Origin: an uncultured bacterium
Lineage (GTDB): Bacteria > Bacteroidota > Bacteroidia > Chitinophagales > Chitinophagaceae
DNA length: 64,000 nucleotides
Assembly (NCBI GenBank): GCA_903826405.1
Contig: CAIKEH010000046.1
Span: forward strand, 1 to 64,000
Direction: 5' to 3'
Position numbers and translations under genes: made by a program. Under the pieces are notes generated by a model, which was given only the letters and a program-made list of their open reading frames with translations, made no database searches and had not been told where the DNA came from. Every line of letters begins with the position of its first letter. The stretch's first letter is position 1. Shown here one piece after another: positions 8,815 to 16,263 of this stretch.

Positions 8815-9373
8815 GAATCCTGTCTGGTGTTACACAATAATGTAAAGGGATGTCATACTCTTCTATATCGTCTATGTGGTCCACGGCATCAAAAAATGAA
8901 AGCCCTAACCGGATAGCATTCTTCCTGCATTCAGGAAGGAATCGATCATAGAACCCTTTTCCATACCCTACCCTGAAACCTCTATGATCGAATGCCAATA
9001 ATGGAACAATGACCAGATCGATTTCTCGAATATCGATCATATTTCCGTTTTGAGGTTCTGGAATGCCATTCAAATCCTCTCGTAAGATGGTATGCTCGTC
9101 AAACTTCCAATGCGTCATGGTGCCATTTATCAGATCAGTCCGAGGTATGGAAAACTGTATTCCGGGGAATCTGAATTCAAGAAATCGCAGCAAGGGTCCC
9201 GGATCCGGTTCCTTTTTTTGCACGATAGGAAGGTATGTGTGGACCATGGACAGGTTTTCAAATGTCATATCCTGGAAACGGATAAGCAATAGATCCTGAG
9301 CAATGGCTTGATCGCGTTCGGATATTGAGGCCCGTTTATCTAGAAAGAGTTTTCTGATATTCTTTTTGGTCAT
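8804..9373 (-). CDS. 5-formyltetrahydrofolate cyclo-ligase
   Basis: 189 residues. The enzyme converts 5-formyl-THF to 5,10-methenyl-THF with ATP, returning a dead-end folate to the one-carbon pool. The C-terminal motif GYGKGFYDRFL (about 136-146), which forms the nucleotide site, is intact, and the N-terminus has the basic K-x3-R pattern (KLFLDKRASIS). It lies 12 bases after rsmD and overlaps lpxK by 11 bases. Confidence 0.92.
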   Translation of the reverse strand: MTKKNIRKLFLDKRASISERDQAIAQDLLLIRFQDMTFENLSMVHTYLPIVQKKEPDPGPLLRFLEFRFPGIQFSIPRTDLINGTMTHWKFDEHTILREDLNGIPEPQNGNMIDIREIDLVIVPLLAFDHRGFRVGYGKGFYDRFLPECRKNAIRLGLSFFDAVDHIDDIEEYDIPLHYCVTPDRIHEF

Positions 9374-9385
9374 TGTTGATCGACT

Positions 9386-9940
9386 TCAGACTGATTCTCT
9401 GATCCTGTTCACAAATATGGAAAATATGGTAGTGCCATATTTCCTTTCCGATCGAAAGTTAGGATGTTCCTTATAGTCATTCCTTGGCGTATGTTCCAGA
9501 ATGAACCACCCATTTTCATTCAACAAACCCTGATCAAACACCAACCGGGGGATATCATCTATTTCTCTAAGGGCATAAGGTGGACCGGCGAAGATAAAGT
9601 CATATCGAACCTCGTTTTTCATCAAAAATTGGAAAACGTCCTGTCGAATTATCTGCGCTCCGGGAAACCCCAAATTTTCAAATGTTTGAACGATGAATTT
9701 GTGCATTTGAGGATCCCTCTCCACGATGGTGAGATCTTTTGCACCACGAGATGCCAATTCATAACTGATACACCCGGTTCCACCGAACAAGTCCAGTGTT
9801 TTCAGATCTGATAAATCGAGATTGTTTGTTATTATGTTGAAAAGGCCTTCTTTCGCGATGTCCGTGGTAGGACGGGTATGGGGCATATTGACTGGAGGTT
9901 GTATGCGTCTCCCCCCCCAGAGTCCACTGATTATTCGCAT
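9386..9940 (-). CDS. rsmD: RsmD-like 16S rRNA (guanine-N2) methyltransferase with altered catalytic motif
   Basis: 184 residues, Rossmann-fold methyltransferase of the RsmD family, which modifies G966 of 16S rRNA. The N-terminus MRIISGLWGGRRI, the RPTTDIAKEGLFNI element and the SAM-binding LDLFGGTGCIS (49-59) are typical. The catalytic motif, normally [DNS]-PP-[FY], reads G119-P-P-Y122, encoded at 9575-9586, so the usual Asp/Asn that contacts the target amine is Gly. Activity is therefore uncertain, although the rest of the fold is well kept. It overlaps the DUF3822 gene by 10 bases. Confidence 0.88.
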   Translation of the reverse strand: MRIISGLWGGRRIQPPVNMPHTRPTTDIAKEGLFNIITNNLDLSDLKTLDLFGGTGCISYELASRGAKDLTIVERDPQMHKFIVQTFENLGFPGAQIIRQDVFQFLMKNEVRYDFIFAGPPYALREIDDIPRLVFDQGLLNENGWFILEHTPRNDYKEHPNFRSERKYGTTIFSIFVNRIRESV

Positions 9941-10776
9941 GTTGCCATCAATGTATAGGGATGGAAGTAATGATCGGGATGTCCCGAAATGACCTCATTT
10001 AGCTGGTAATCTCCTGTGGTGTGCATCCATTCCACTTCCAAGAAATATTTCAAGACTTCCGCGTAAAGGGAAGAATCCGGGTCAACGCCACCTGATATGA
10101 ATACATGAACACTTGCGGGATCGAGTTTGACTTGCTCGCAAATATTGAGCAATTGATAGGAAACATCTTCAGGTAGATCATAAGGATACGATTGGATCAA
10201 GTGAAATCGACCTTTTCTGATCAGGATGACAAGTATACTGTGGGAATAGAAGAATAGACGAAATTGATCTGGGTCGTCCGGGGAAATGACCAAATTCCTG
10301 AGAAGGCAAGAATAGATATGTGCTATCTCTGCATCAGGGAACAACTGCAACAAGTTGGAAAGATAGTTTTGGGGGATGCGATAAACATGATAAAATCCCA
10401 TATCCTGGATCTCCTCCTCCATGATCGATCCGTTCAACAGGTCACCATGAACTATATTGATCAGTTTTTCGTTCTCCGATGTTCGATAAAGTTCATGGGG
10501 CACCAAAACGGAATCAGGCAAATTGAAAAACACACGGATTCGGGAAAAAGTCATCCCGCAGACCGGCAGTTCCTTTGCATCTTTAAGCCATTGAATGATA
10601 CCCCCGGATCGTATATCATGTGCCTGGATTACGAGTATTTTTTTCCCAACCGGGTCAAGAATCGCGTAATTGAAGTGACGGTGGCCAGCATCGATGACAA
10701 GTTCATAATCCTGGGTGTCCATTTGGGGCCAACCGGTGGGTGCTATCTGGAATGCAGGTTGAGGGATGCTTGACAT
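9931..10776 (-). CDS. DUF3822 family protein, ASKHA-like fold
   Basis: 281 residues. It resembles the Bacteroidota DUF3822 family, commonly found next to rsmD. The N-terminal YELVIDAGHRHFNYAILD resembles the first phosphate loop of actin/Hsp70-like ATPases, as do some proteins of cell division and type IV pilus assembly. The role is unknown. The ATG at 10776 is preferred; the longer frame begins with GTG at 10785. A TAATATTG box (10785-10792, minus) sits directly before it. It heads the operon that runs to 1924. Confidence 0.75.
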   Translation of the reverse strand: MSSIPQPAFQIAPTGWPQMDTQDYELVIDAGHRHFNYAILDPVGKKILVIQAHDIRSGGIIQWLKDAKELPVCGMTFSRIRVFFNLPDSVLVPHELYRTSENEKLINIVHGDLLNGSIMEEEIQDMGFYHVYRIPQNYLSNLLQLFPDAEIAHIYSCLLRNLVISPDDPDQFRLFFYSHSILVILIRKGRFHLIQSYPYDLPEDVSYQLLNICEQVKLDPASVHVFISGGVDPDSSLYAEVLKYFLEVEWMHTTGDYQLNEVISGHPDHYFHPYTLMATCE

Positions 10777-10848
10777 TTCAGCCACAATATTACGCCATTT
10801 TTTCGCTGTTCCACCCCCCCATAGATCCTGGTTTAAACACCATTGTCG

Positions 10849-10856
10849 TAAGTTTG
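10849..10856 (+). promoter_or_regulatory. -7 box TAAGTTTG of the MATE gene
   Basis: A perfect TAnnTTTG match ending 8 bases before the ATG at 10865. Transcription would begin about 4-5 bases before the start codon, giving an almost leaderless mRNA. No good TTTG box is seen upstream. Confidence 0.5.
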
Positions 10857-10864
10857 CGGCCTTG

Positions 10865-12220
10865 ATGGGAGAAGATCAACATACCGACCATATACGTCTG
10901 GAAATCACTTACCGGCAGATACTTCAGATCGCTTTACCGATCAGCTTTGCACTGGTGGTGCCTCAATTCAATTTCCTGACCAACAGTTACTTCCTCTCCA
11001 AATTGGGAAAAGGATATCTTGGAGCAGCTGGCATAACGGGGGTTTATTACCTCATTTTTGCCGTCATTGGCTACGGTTTGAATAATGGACTACAATCACT
11101 TATATCACGCCGTGCTGGTCAAGGCAGGGTTCAGGATATTGGAAAATTGTTCGCTCAAAGTATATACCTCAGTCTGATCATTGCGGGTATCGGCATTCTT
11201 TTTACCTGGGTATTTGCCCCATTGCTTTTCCGGAAAACGGTGGAACCTTCGCTTGCAGAACTATCCATCCGTTTCCTGCGAATAAGGATCTGGGGGCTTC
11301 CCTTCCTGTATTTTTACCAGATGCGGAATGCGCTTCTGGTAGGTACGAACCAGAGCAAATTCCTGATCTGGGGCACACTTGCCGAAACCCTTTCCAATAT
11401 ATTTCTGGACTATGCACTCATTTTCGGCAAATTTGGATTTCCACAATTGGGGTTCAATGGTGCTGCATATGCTAGCATAGGTGCTGAAATCATCGGGATG
11501 GCAACGGTATTCCTGATCATCTGGATCAAAAACATGCATACCCGATTCAGGCTTTTCCATGATTTGGGTTTTGACAGAACTGAGATCAAACTGTTGCTTG
11601 ACCAATCGGTCCCGCTGATTTTGCAATACGGAATCAGCATATTCACCTGGGAGATATTTTTCATTATGATCTCGCATCATGGCATCTTGGCTCTGGATAT
11701 CAGTCAATTCATGCGGGTGGTGATCAGTTTTTGTGGCATTTTCGCTTGGTCTTATGCATCTACCGCAAATACCATGGTGGCCAATGTAATTGGCCAGGGC
11801 AAACAGCATCTGGTGATGACACTGATACATCGCATTCAATGGCTGAGCATGGGTATCATGTTCATCTTCTTTTTGGCCCTTCAATTGATGCCGGGAACTT
11901 TTCTGGCCCTGGTTCGGGATGATCCCGATTTCATCAAACTGGGCATTCCAGTTCTCCGTGTTGTTGCCACCGCTCTATTGCTCATGTCCTTCTCCACCGT
12001 CTGGATGAATTCAGTGACCGGCACGGGAAACTCAAAGATCACATTGGGCATTGAGTTGATCACGCTTTCGCTATATCTGATATACATCTATCTGGTACTT
12101 GAGAAATGGGATCTTTCCATTACCTGGGGTTGGGGGTCCGAGATCTTGTACTGGATATCGATGTTCAGTATGTCCTACACATATCTGAAAAGGTTCAATT
12201 GGCAGAAGAAATATCTTTGA
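10865..12220 (+). CDS. MATE-family efflux transporter
   Basis: 451 residues with about 12 membrane segments in two similar halves, as in the multidrug and toxic compound extrusion family, which exports drugs or metabolites with Na+ or H+ exchange. The start at 10865 (MGEDQHTDHIRLEI) is chosen because the next residues lead straight into the first helix (ILQIALPISFALVVPQF), the upstream part of the frame overlaps the divergent DUF3822 gene, and a promoter -7 box lies between. The substrate cannot be inferred. It runs convergently into infC with a terminator between. Confidence 0.87.
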   Translation: MGEDQHTDHIRLEITYRQILQIALPISFALVVPQFNFLTNSYFLSKLGKGYLGAAGITGVYYLIFAVIGYGLNNGLQSLISRRAGQGRVQDIGKLFAQSIYLSLIIAGIGILFTWVFAPLLFRKTVEPSLAELSIRFLRIRIWGLPFLYFYQMRNALLVGTNQSKFLIWGTLAETLSNIFLDYALIFGKFGFPQLGFNGAAYASIGAEIIGMATVFLIIWIKNMHTRFRLFHDLGFDRTEIKLLLDQSVPLILQYGISIFTWEIFFIMISHHGILALDISQFMRVVISFCGIFAWSYASTANTMVANVIGQGKQHLVMTLIHRIQWLSMGIMFIFFLALQLMPGTFLALVRDDPDFIKLGIPVLRVVATALLLMSFSTVWMNSVTGTGNSKITLGIELITLSLYLIYIYLVLEKWDLSITWGWGSEILYWISMFSMSYTYLKRFNWQKKYL

Positions 12221-12237
12221 ACCGGATGCATGGCATG

Positions 12238-12260
12238 AAAAAAGGAGCCTATGGCTCCTT
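12238..12260 (-). terminator. terminator of infC
   Basis: An 8-bp stem (AAGGAGCC at 12242-12249 with 12253-12260) and a 3-base loop are followed on the minus strand by six T. It lies 23 bases past the infC stop and also faces the MATE gene, which ends at 12220. Confidence 0.85.
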
Positions 12261-12283
12261 CGATTTCATTAGGTCTTGTGGTA

Positions 12284-12961
12284 TCAGGAGGCTGAGTCTT
12301 CAGCGGGTTTCTCTGGTTCGTTTGCAACGGGTTTGGGAGCAGATTTTCCGGATTTTTCCCCTGCAGGTTTTGGTGCTTTTTTCTTCTGCCCCTTCGGCGC
12401 AATGACCATAAGCATACGTTTGCCTTCTAGTTTCGGAAGGCCTTCAACCTGTCCGATTTCAGCAAGACGTTCCGCAAACTTGAGCAGTACAAGTTCACCT
12501 CTTTCCTTGAACATGATAGCGCGTCCTTTGAATTGGACGTAGGCTTTGACCTTATGCCCCTCTTTCAGGAAGTTCTCAGCATGCCTTGCCTTGAAATCGA
12601 AATCATGGTCGTCTGTTCCTGGCGTGAAACGTATTTCTTTGAGTTCGGCCGTTTTGCTATTGGCCTTCATCTCTTTTTCCTTCTTTTTCTTATCGTAAAG
12701 GAACTTGTTATAGTCCACGATCTTACACACAGGTGGGTCGGCTTGAGGAGAGATCTCGACCAGATCGAGTCCTTGTTGCTGGGCGATCTTCTGTGCATCC
12801 TGTATCGCATATACACCAACGGTAACGTTGTCTCCTACCAGCCTCACCTCAGGCACACGGATGAAATGATTGATGCGATGTTCGGCTTCCTTTCGCGGGA
12901 TGAAACGGCCCCTGAATCCGGGACCTCCTGGCCTGTTGAATGGCCTGTTAGGTAATGCCAT
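12284..12961 (-). CDS. infC: translation initiation factor IF-3
   Basis: 225 residues. IF-3 binds the 30S subunit and checks start-codon selection. The N-domain begins at about residue 30 (INHFIRVPEVRLVGD), the linker is Lys-rich, and the C-domain contains KEIRFTPGTDDHDFDFKARH near 105-125. A basic Arg/Pro extension precedes the N-domain and a Lys/Pro/Ala-rich tail of about 35 residues follows the C-domain, so the protein is longer than the ~180 residues of E. coli. The ATG at 12961 is used; a start at the ATT for INHF, as in some bacteria, cannot be excluded. It follows thrS by 62 bases, but rpmI and rplT do not follow it. Confidence 0.92.
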   Translation of the reverse strand: MALPNRPFNRPGGPGFRGRFIPRKEAEHRINHFIRVPEVRLVGDNVTVGVYAIQDAQKIAQQQGLDLVEISPQADPPVCKIVDYNKFLYDKKKKEKEMKANSKTAELKEIRFTPGTDDHDFDFKARHAENFLKEGHKVKAYVQFKGRAIMFKERGELVLLKFAERLAEIGQVEGLPKLEGKRMLMVIAPKGQKKKAPKPAGEKSGKSAPKPVANEPEKPAEDSAS

Positions 12962-13023
12962 AATTTTTGGAGTGCCTGTGACCGGCCATCACAGACGTTT
13001 TTTCTTTTTGATGTTAATTAAAA

Positions 13024-14964
13024 CTATTGCCGGTGCTCGATTTCAGTTTTCAAATTAGCGATTATTTCTGATACGTCCTGCGCCCCCAGATCGCCTTTAC
13101 CCTGACGCCTTACCGCTACTTTTCCTTCATTGGCCTCTTTTTCGCCCACTACGAACATATAGGGCACTTTCATCAGTTCCGTATCCCTGATTTTCTTGCC
13201 GATTTTCTCGTTCCGGTCGTCGATATCGACCCTGATTCCCAGTTTCAGCAGTTTGCCCTCCAAGGAACGGGCATAGTCCATGAATTTGTCGCTAATGGGT
13301 AAGATCCGTACTTGCACCGGGGAAAGCCAGGTCGGGAATTTGCCGGCATAATGTTCCAGCAGGAACCCTATGAACCGTTCATGAGTTCCTAAAGGTGCCC
13401 GATGTATGATCAACGGGGTATCCGTACTGTTGTCACGGGTCGTATATTCCAACTTGAATCGCCTGCCCTGGGCGAAATCGACCTGATTGGTAGCCAGGGT
13501 GAATTCACGACCTATGGCACTCCAGATCTGTACGTCGATCTTTGGGCCATAGAAGGCACCTTCATCAGGTACTTCAACGAAAGGCACGCCGGAATTAATC
13601 AGTACCTCGCGGACCAATTGTTCGGTTTCGAGCCAGAGTTCCGGTTCGTTGATGTATTTCTGTCCAAGTTTTGCAGGATCGTGGAGACTAAGCCTCATCA
13701 CATATTTTTCGATGCCGAAAATCTTGAAATATTTGAGGTACATGTCGTTGACCGCTCTGAATTCCTGAGCGAACTGTTCCTTGGTGCAATAAATGTGTGC
13801 ATCGTTCATATGAAGACAACGAACACGCATCAGACCGAACAATTCACCACTTTGCTCATAACGGTAACAAGTGCCATATTCCGCAAGCCGGAGTGGCAGT
13901 TCCCTGTAACTACGTGCTTCTGCCGAATAGATCTTATGGTGATGGGGGCAGTTCATGGCCTTGAGGTAATATTTTACCCCATCCAATTCCATGGGCGGGA
14001 ACATGCTGTCCTGATAATAAGGGAGATGTCCGCTGGTCAGATACATGCTCTCTTTGGCTATATGAGGGGTAACCACACGTTTGTAGCCGGCAGCCGTTTC
14101 AGTCTCTTTGGCGAGCTTTTCCAGTTCTTCGATGATAACCGTTCCGTTAGGCATCCATAATGCCAATCCAGGGCCTACGTCGTCGTCAAAGGTGAATATG
14201 CCGAGTTCTTTACCCAGTTTGCGATGGTCCCGTTTTTTGGCCTCTTCCAGCATCGTCAGATGCTCATCCAATTCCTTCTGACTGGGGAAACTCACGCCGT
14301 AAATCCGGGTGAGTTGTTTGTTCTTTTCATCACCCTTCCAGTACGCTCCGGCCACATTCAGCAGTTTGACGGCTTTGATGAGACCGGTATGGGGTATATG
14401 AGGTCCGCGACACAGGTCGGTGAATCCCCCCTGAGTGTAGAAAGTGATTGCCCCATCCTGCAGATTCTGAAGCAGGTCGAGTTTGTACTCATCTCCTTTC
14501 TGAGTAAAATACTGCAGGGCGTCGGCCTTGGTGATCTCTTTTCGAAGAAACGCATTATTGGTCTTGGACAATTCAGACATCCGATTTTCCAGCTTGCGCA
14601 GGTCATCCTCAGTGATGGTTTGCCCACCCATGTCCATGTCATAATAAAAACCGTTATCCACCGGAGGACCTACCCAGAATTTAACACCCGGGTACATGGA
14701 CTCTACCGCTTCTGCCATGAGGTGGGCGGTGGAATGCCAAAATGTATTCTTCGCGTCCGGATCATCCCAAGTGAGGAGTTTCAGAGACGAATCCTGAAGG
14801 ATGGGTCTGGAAAGGTCCCAAACCTGTCCATCGACCGATGCGGCAAGTACTTTACGAGCAAGCCCTTCCGATATGGACCTTGCGATATCCAGTGAACTTG
14901 AACCCTCTGCATATTCTCGTATCGCACCATCTGGAAAAGTGATCTTCATCATGTTGTTCATCAT
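13024..14964 (-). CDS. thrS: threonyl-tRNA synthetase
   Basis: 646 residues, class II synthetase charging tRNA-Thr. In order: TGS domain (about 5-65), the editing domain with HSTAHLMAEAV near 77 and the Cys-containing DLCRGPHIPHTG near 183, the catalytic core (about 245-540) with MNCPHHHKIY near 338 and motif 3 near 520, and the anticodon-binding domain at the C-terminus. Zinc ligands Cys and His are visible in the core. Several ATG codons lie within the first six residues. It is transcribed with infC; a -7 box lies at 15028-15035. Confidence 0.96.
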   Translation of the reverse strand: MMNNMMKITFPDGAIREYAEGSSSLDIARSISEGLARKVLAASVDGQVWDLSRPILQDSSLKLLTWDDPDAKNTFWHSTAHLMAEAVESMYPGVKFWVGPPVDNGFYYDMDMGGQTITEDDLRKLENRMSELSKTNNAFLRKEITKADALQYFTQKGDEYKLDLLQNLQDGAITFYTQGGFTDLCRGPHIPHTGLIKAVKLLNVAGAYWKGDEKNKQLTRIYGVSFPSQKELDEHLTMLEEAKKRDHRKLGKELGIFTFDDDVGPGLALWMPNGTVIIEELEKLAKETETAAGYKRVVTPHIAKESMYLTSGHLPYYQDSMFPPMELDGVKYYLKAMNCPHHHKIYSAEARSYRELPLRLAEYGTCYRYEQSGELFGLMRVRCLHMNDAHIYCTKEQFAQEFRAVNDMYLKYFKIFGIEKYVMRLSLHDPAKLGQKYINEPELWLETEQLVREVLINSGVPFVEVPDEGAFYGPKIDVQIWSAIGREFTLATNQVDFAQGRRFKLEYTTRDNSTDTPLIIHRAPLGTHERFIGFLLEHYAGKFPTWLSPVQVRILPISDKFMDYARSLEGKLLKLGIRVDIDDRNEKIGKKIRDTELMKVPYMFVVGEKEANEGKVAVRRQGKGDLGAQDVSEIIANLKTEIEHRQ

Positions 14965-15027
14965 ACTTTAGGCAATATCTCCAAGCAGGCCTTTGGCGCC
15001 GGTCTATTGAACTGACTGGGATGACGG

Positions 15028-15035
15028 CAAATTTA
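15028..15035 (-). promoter_or_regulatory. -7 box TAAATTTG upstream of thrS
   Basis: Perfect TAnnTTTG on the minus strand, giving a predicted start near 15024 and a leader of about 60 bases before the thrS ATG. No clear TTTG box is seen upstream. Confidence 0.45.
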
Positions 15036-15153
15036 ACGAATTCTAAGGGACGTGAAGTTTGAAATGGCAATAATTTGCAGGATAGTTCGAAATTGGGCCG
15101 TCTCCCATTATGCGGGGGTTTTCCAATTCATCCAAAAACGACAGAAATTCGAC

Positions 15154-16209
15154 ATGAGGATATTTTTACCCGTTTGCTTCATCCTTGCTTTCAACGTATA
15201 CTCGCAGGCACAGAATCTCAATGGTCAATGGCGGGGAGGATTTCTCAGCAAGGACAATTTTTGGGGAGGTGATACGGAATACGTTTTGGATATTGAAATT
15301 ACCGGAAGTACGGTGGGCGGGCTTTCCTATTCCTATTTCATCATTGGAGGGAAGCGTTGTTATGTTATCTGCAAACTTGAAGGCAAGTATGATAAGGAAA
15401 GCAGGTCGATCTCTGTGACCGAAGTGAACAAGGTGAAGTCCAATACCCCACCCGACTTCAAGGACTGCCTCCAGACCCATTACCTTACTTTCATGAAACA
15501 GGGAGAATCGGAATACTTGAGAGGGCGATGGAAAGGCGCAAGGCCAAATGACAATTGTGGCAGTGGGGAAACTGAGTTGGAGAGGAAGGTTCTGGTCAAG
15601 GTAGCTCCGAAAAAGGAAACCAAAGAACAACCTGTTGTCAAAGCCCCCGCCAAAAGTATTCCAGCACCTTCGACAGCCCAGGTCACGGACAAGAAAAAAA
15701 CAACGCCAGCAAAACAGACTCCACCCTCATCAAATCCCCAAGGTTCCGTCTCCAGATCAACCGAACATACAGCCAAACCCGCCACCATTGATAATGATCT
15801 TCCCCGACCTGAAAAGCAGCAGATCCAGACAACTGTTCAAGCGCCCATTTACAGCAAGTTCGAGGCTAGAAGTAAACAATTGATCAAGACAGTGGATGTG
15901 CCTTTGGCTTCTTTCCGGGTTGACCTGTACGATAATGGTCAAGTTGATGGGGATACCATATCTGTATTTTATAACGGAAAGATGGTTGTGGAAAAGCAGC
16001 GTTTGTCCACCACCCCCATCTCGATCCAGATCGACATCGATCCAACAAGGAAGGACAATGACTTGGTCATGTATGCGGAAAATCTGGGTTCCATACCTCC
16101 AAACACTGCACTCATGGTGGTCACCGTGGGTGATATACGCCATGAGGTCAACATCACTTCGACGGAACAAACAAGTGGAACAGTTCGTTTCCGGCTCAAA
16201 CAAGAATAG
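15154..16209 (+). CDS. exported two-domain beta protein with Pro/Thr-rich linker
   Basis: 351 residues; family not recognised. The start at 15154 gives a clean signal peptide (MRIFLPVCFILAFNVYSQAQ). Residues about 22-150 form a beta-rich domain (LNGQWRGGFL..., with several Cys) that recalls lipocalin-like or immunoglobulin-like exported domains. Residues about 155-250 are a low-complexity linker rich in Lys, Pro, Thr and Ser. The C-terminal 100 residues (ASFRVDLYDNGQVDGDTISV...) form a second beta-sandwich-like domain. A periplasmic or surface position is likely. It stands alone, divergent from thrS and convergent with the TonB receptor gene. Confidence 0.72.
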   Translation: MRIFLPVCFILAFNVYSQAQNLNGQWRGGFLSKDNFWGGDTEYVLDIEITGSTVGGLSYSYFIIGGKRCYVICKLEGKYDKESRSISVTEVNKVKSNTPPDFKDCLQTHYLTFMKQGESEYLRGRWKGARPNDNCGSGETELERKVLVKVAPKKETKEQPVVKAPAKSIPAPSTAQVTDKKKTTPAKQTPPSSNPQGSVSRSTEHTAKPATIDNDLPRPEKQQIQTTVQAPIYSKFEARSKQLIKTVDVPLASFRVDLYDNGQVDGDTISVFYNGKMVVEKQRLSTTPISIQIDIDPTRKDNDLVMYAENLGSIPPNTALMVVTVGDIRHEVNITSTEQTSGTVRFRLKQE

Positions 16210-16263
16210 GATTCAATCCAAAGATGGTTTCAGTAGAAATTTGACTTTAGGTCATTCTCTGCA

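Noticed and set aside
10766-10864. Upstream extension of the MATE gene
   Set aside because: It overlaps the divergent DUF3822 gene and contains the -7 box; the ATG at 10865 gives a normal N-terminus.
11261-11884. 207-codon minus-strand frame
   Set aside because: Antisense to the MATE gene, with no hydrophobic or family pattern of its own.
13402-14160. 252-codon plus-strand frame
   Set aside because: Lies wholly antisense to the conserved thrS core; no family resemblance.
14224-14895. 223-codon plus-strand frame
   Set aside because: Also antisense to thrS, produced by codon bias in the real gene.
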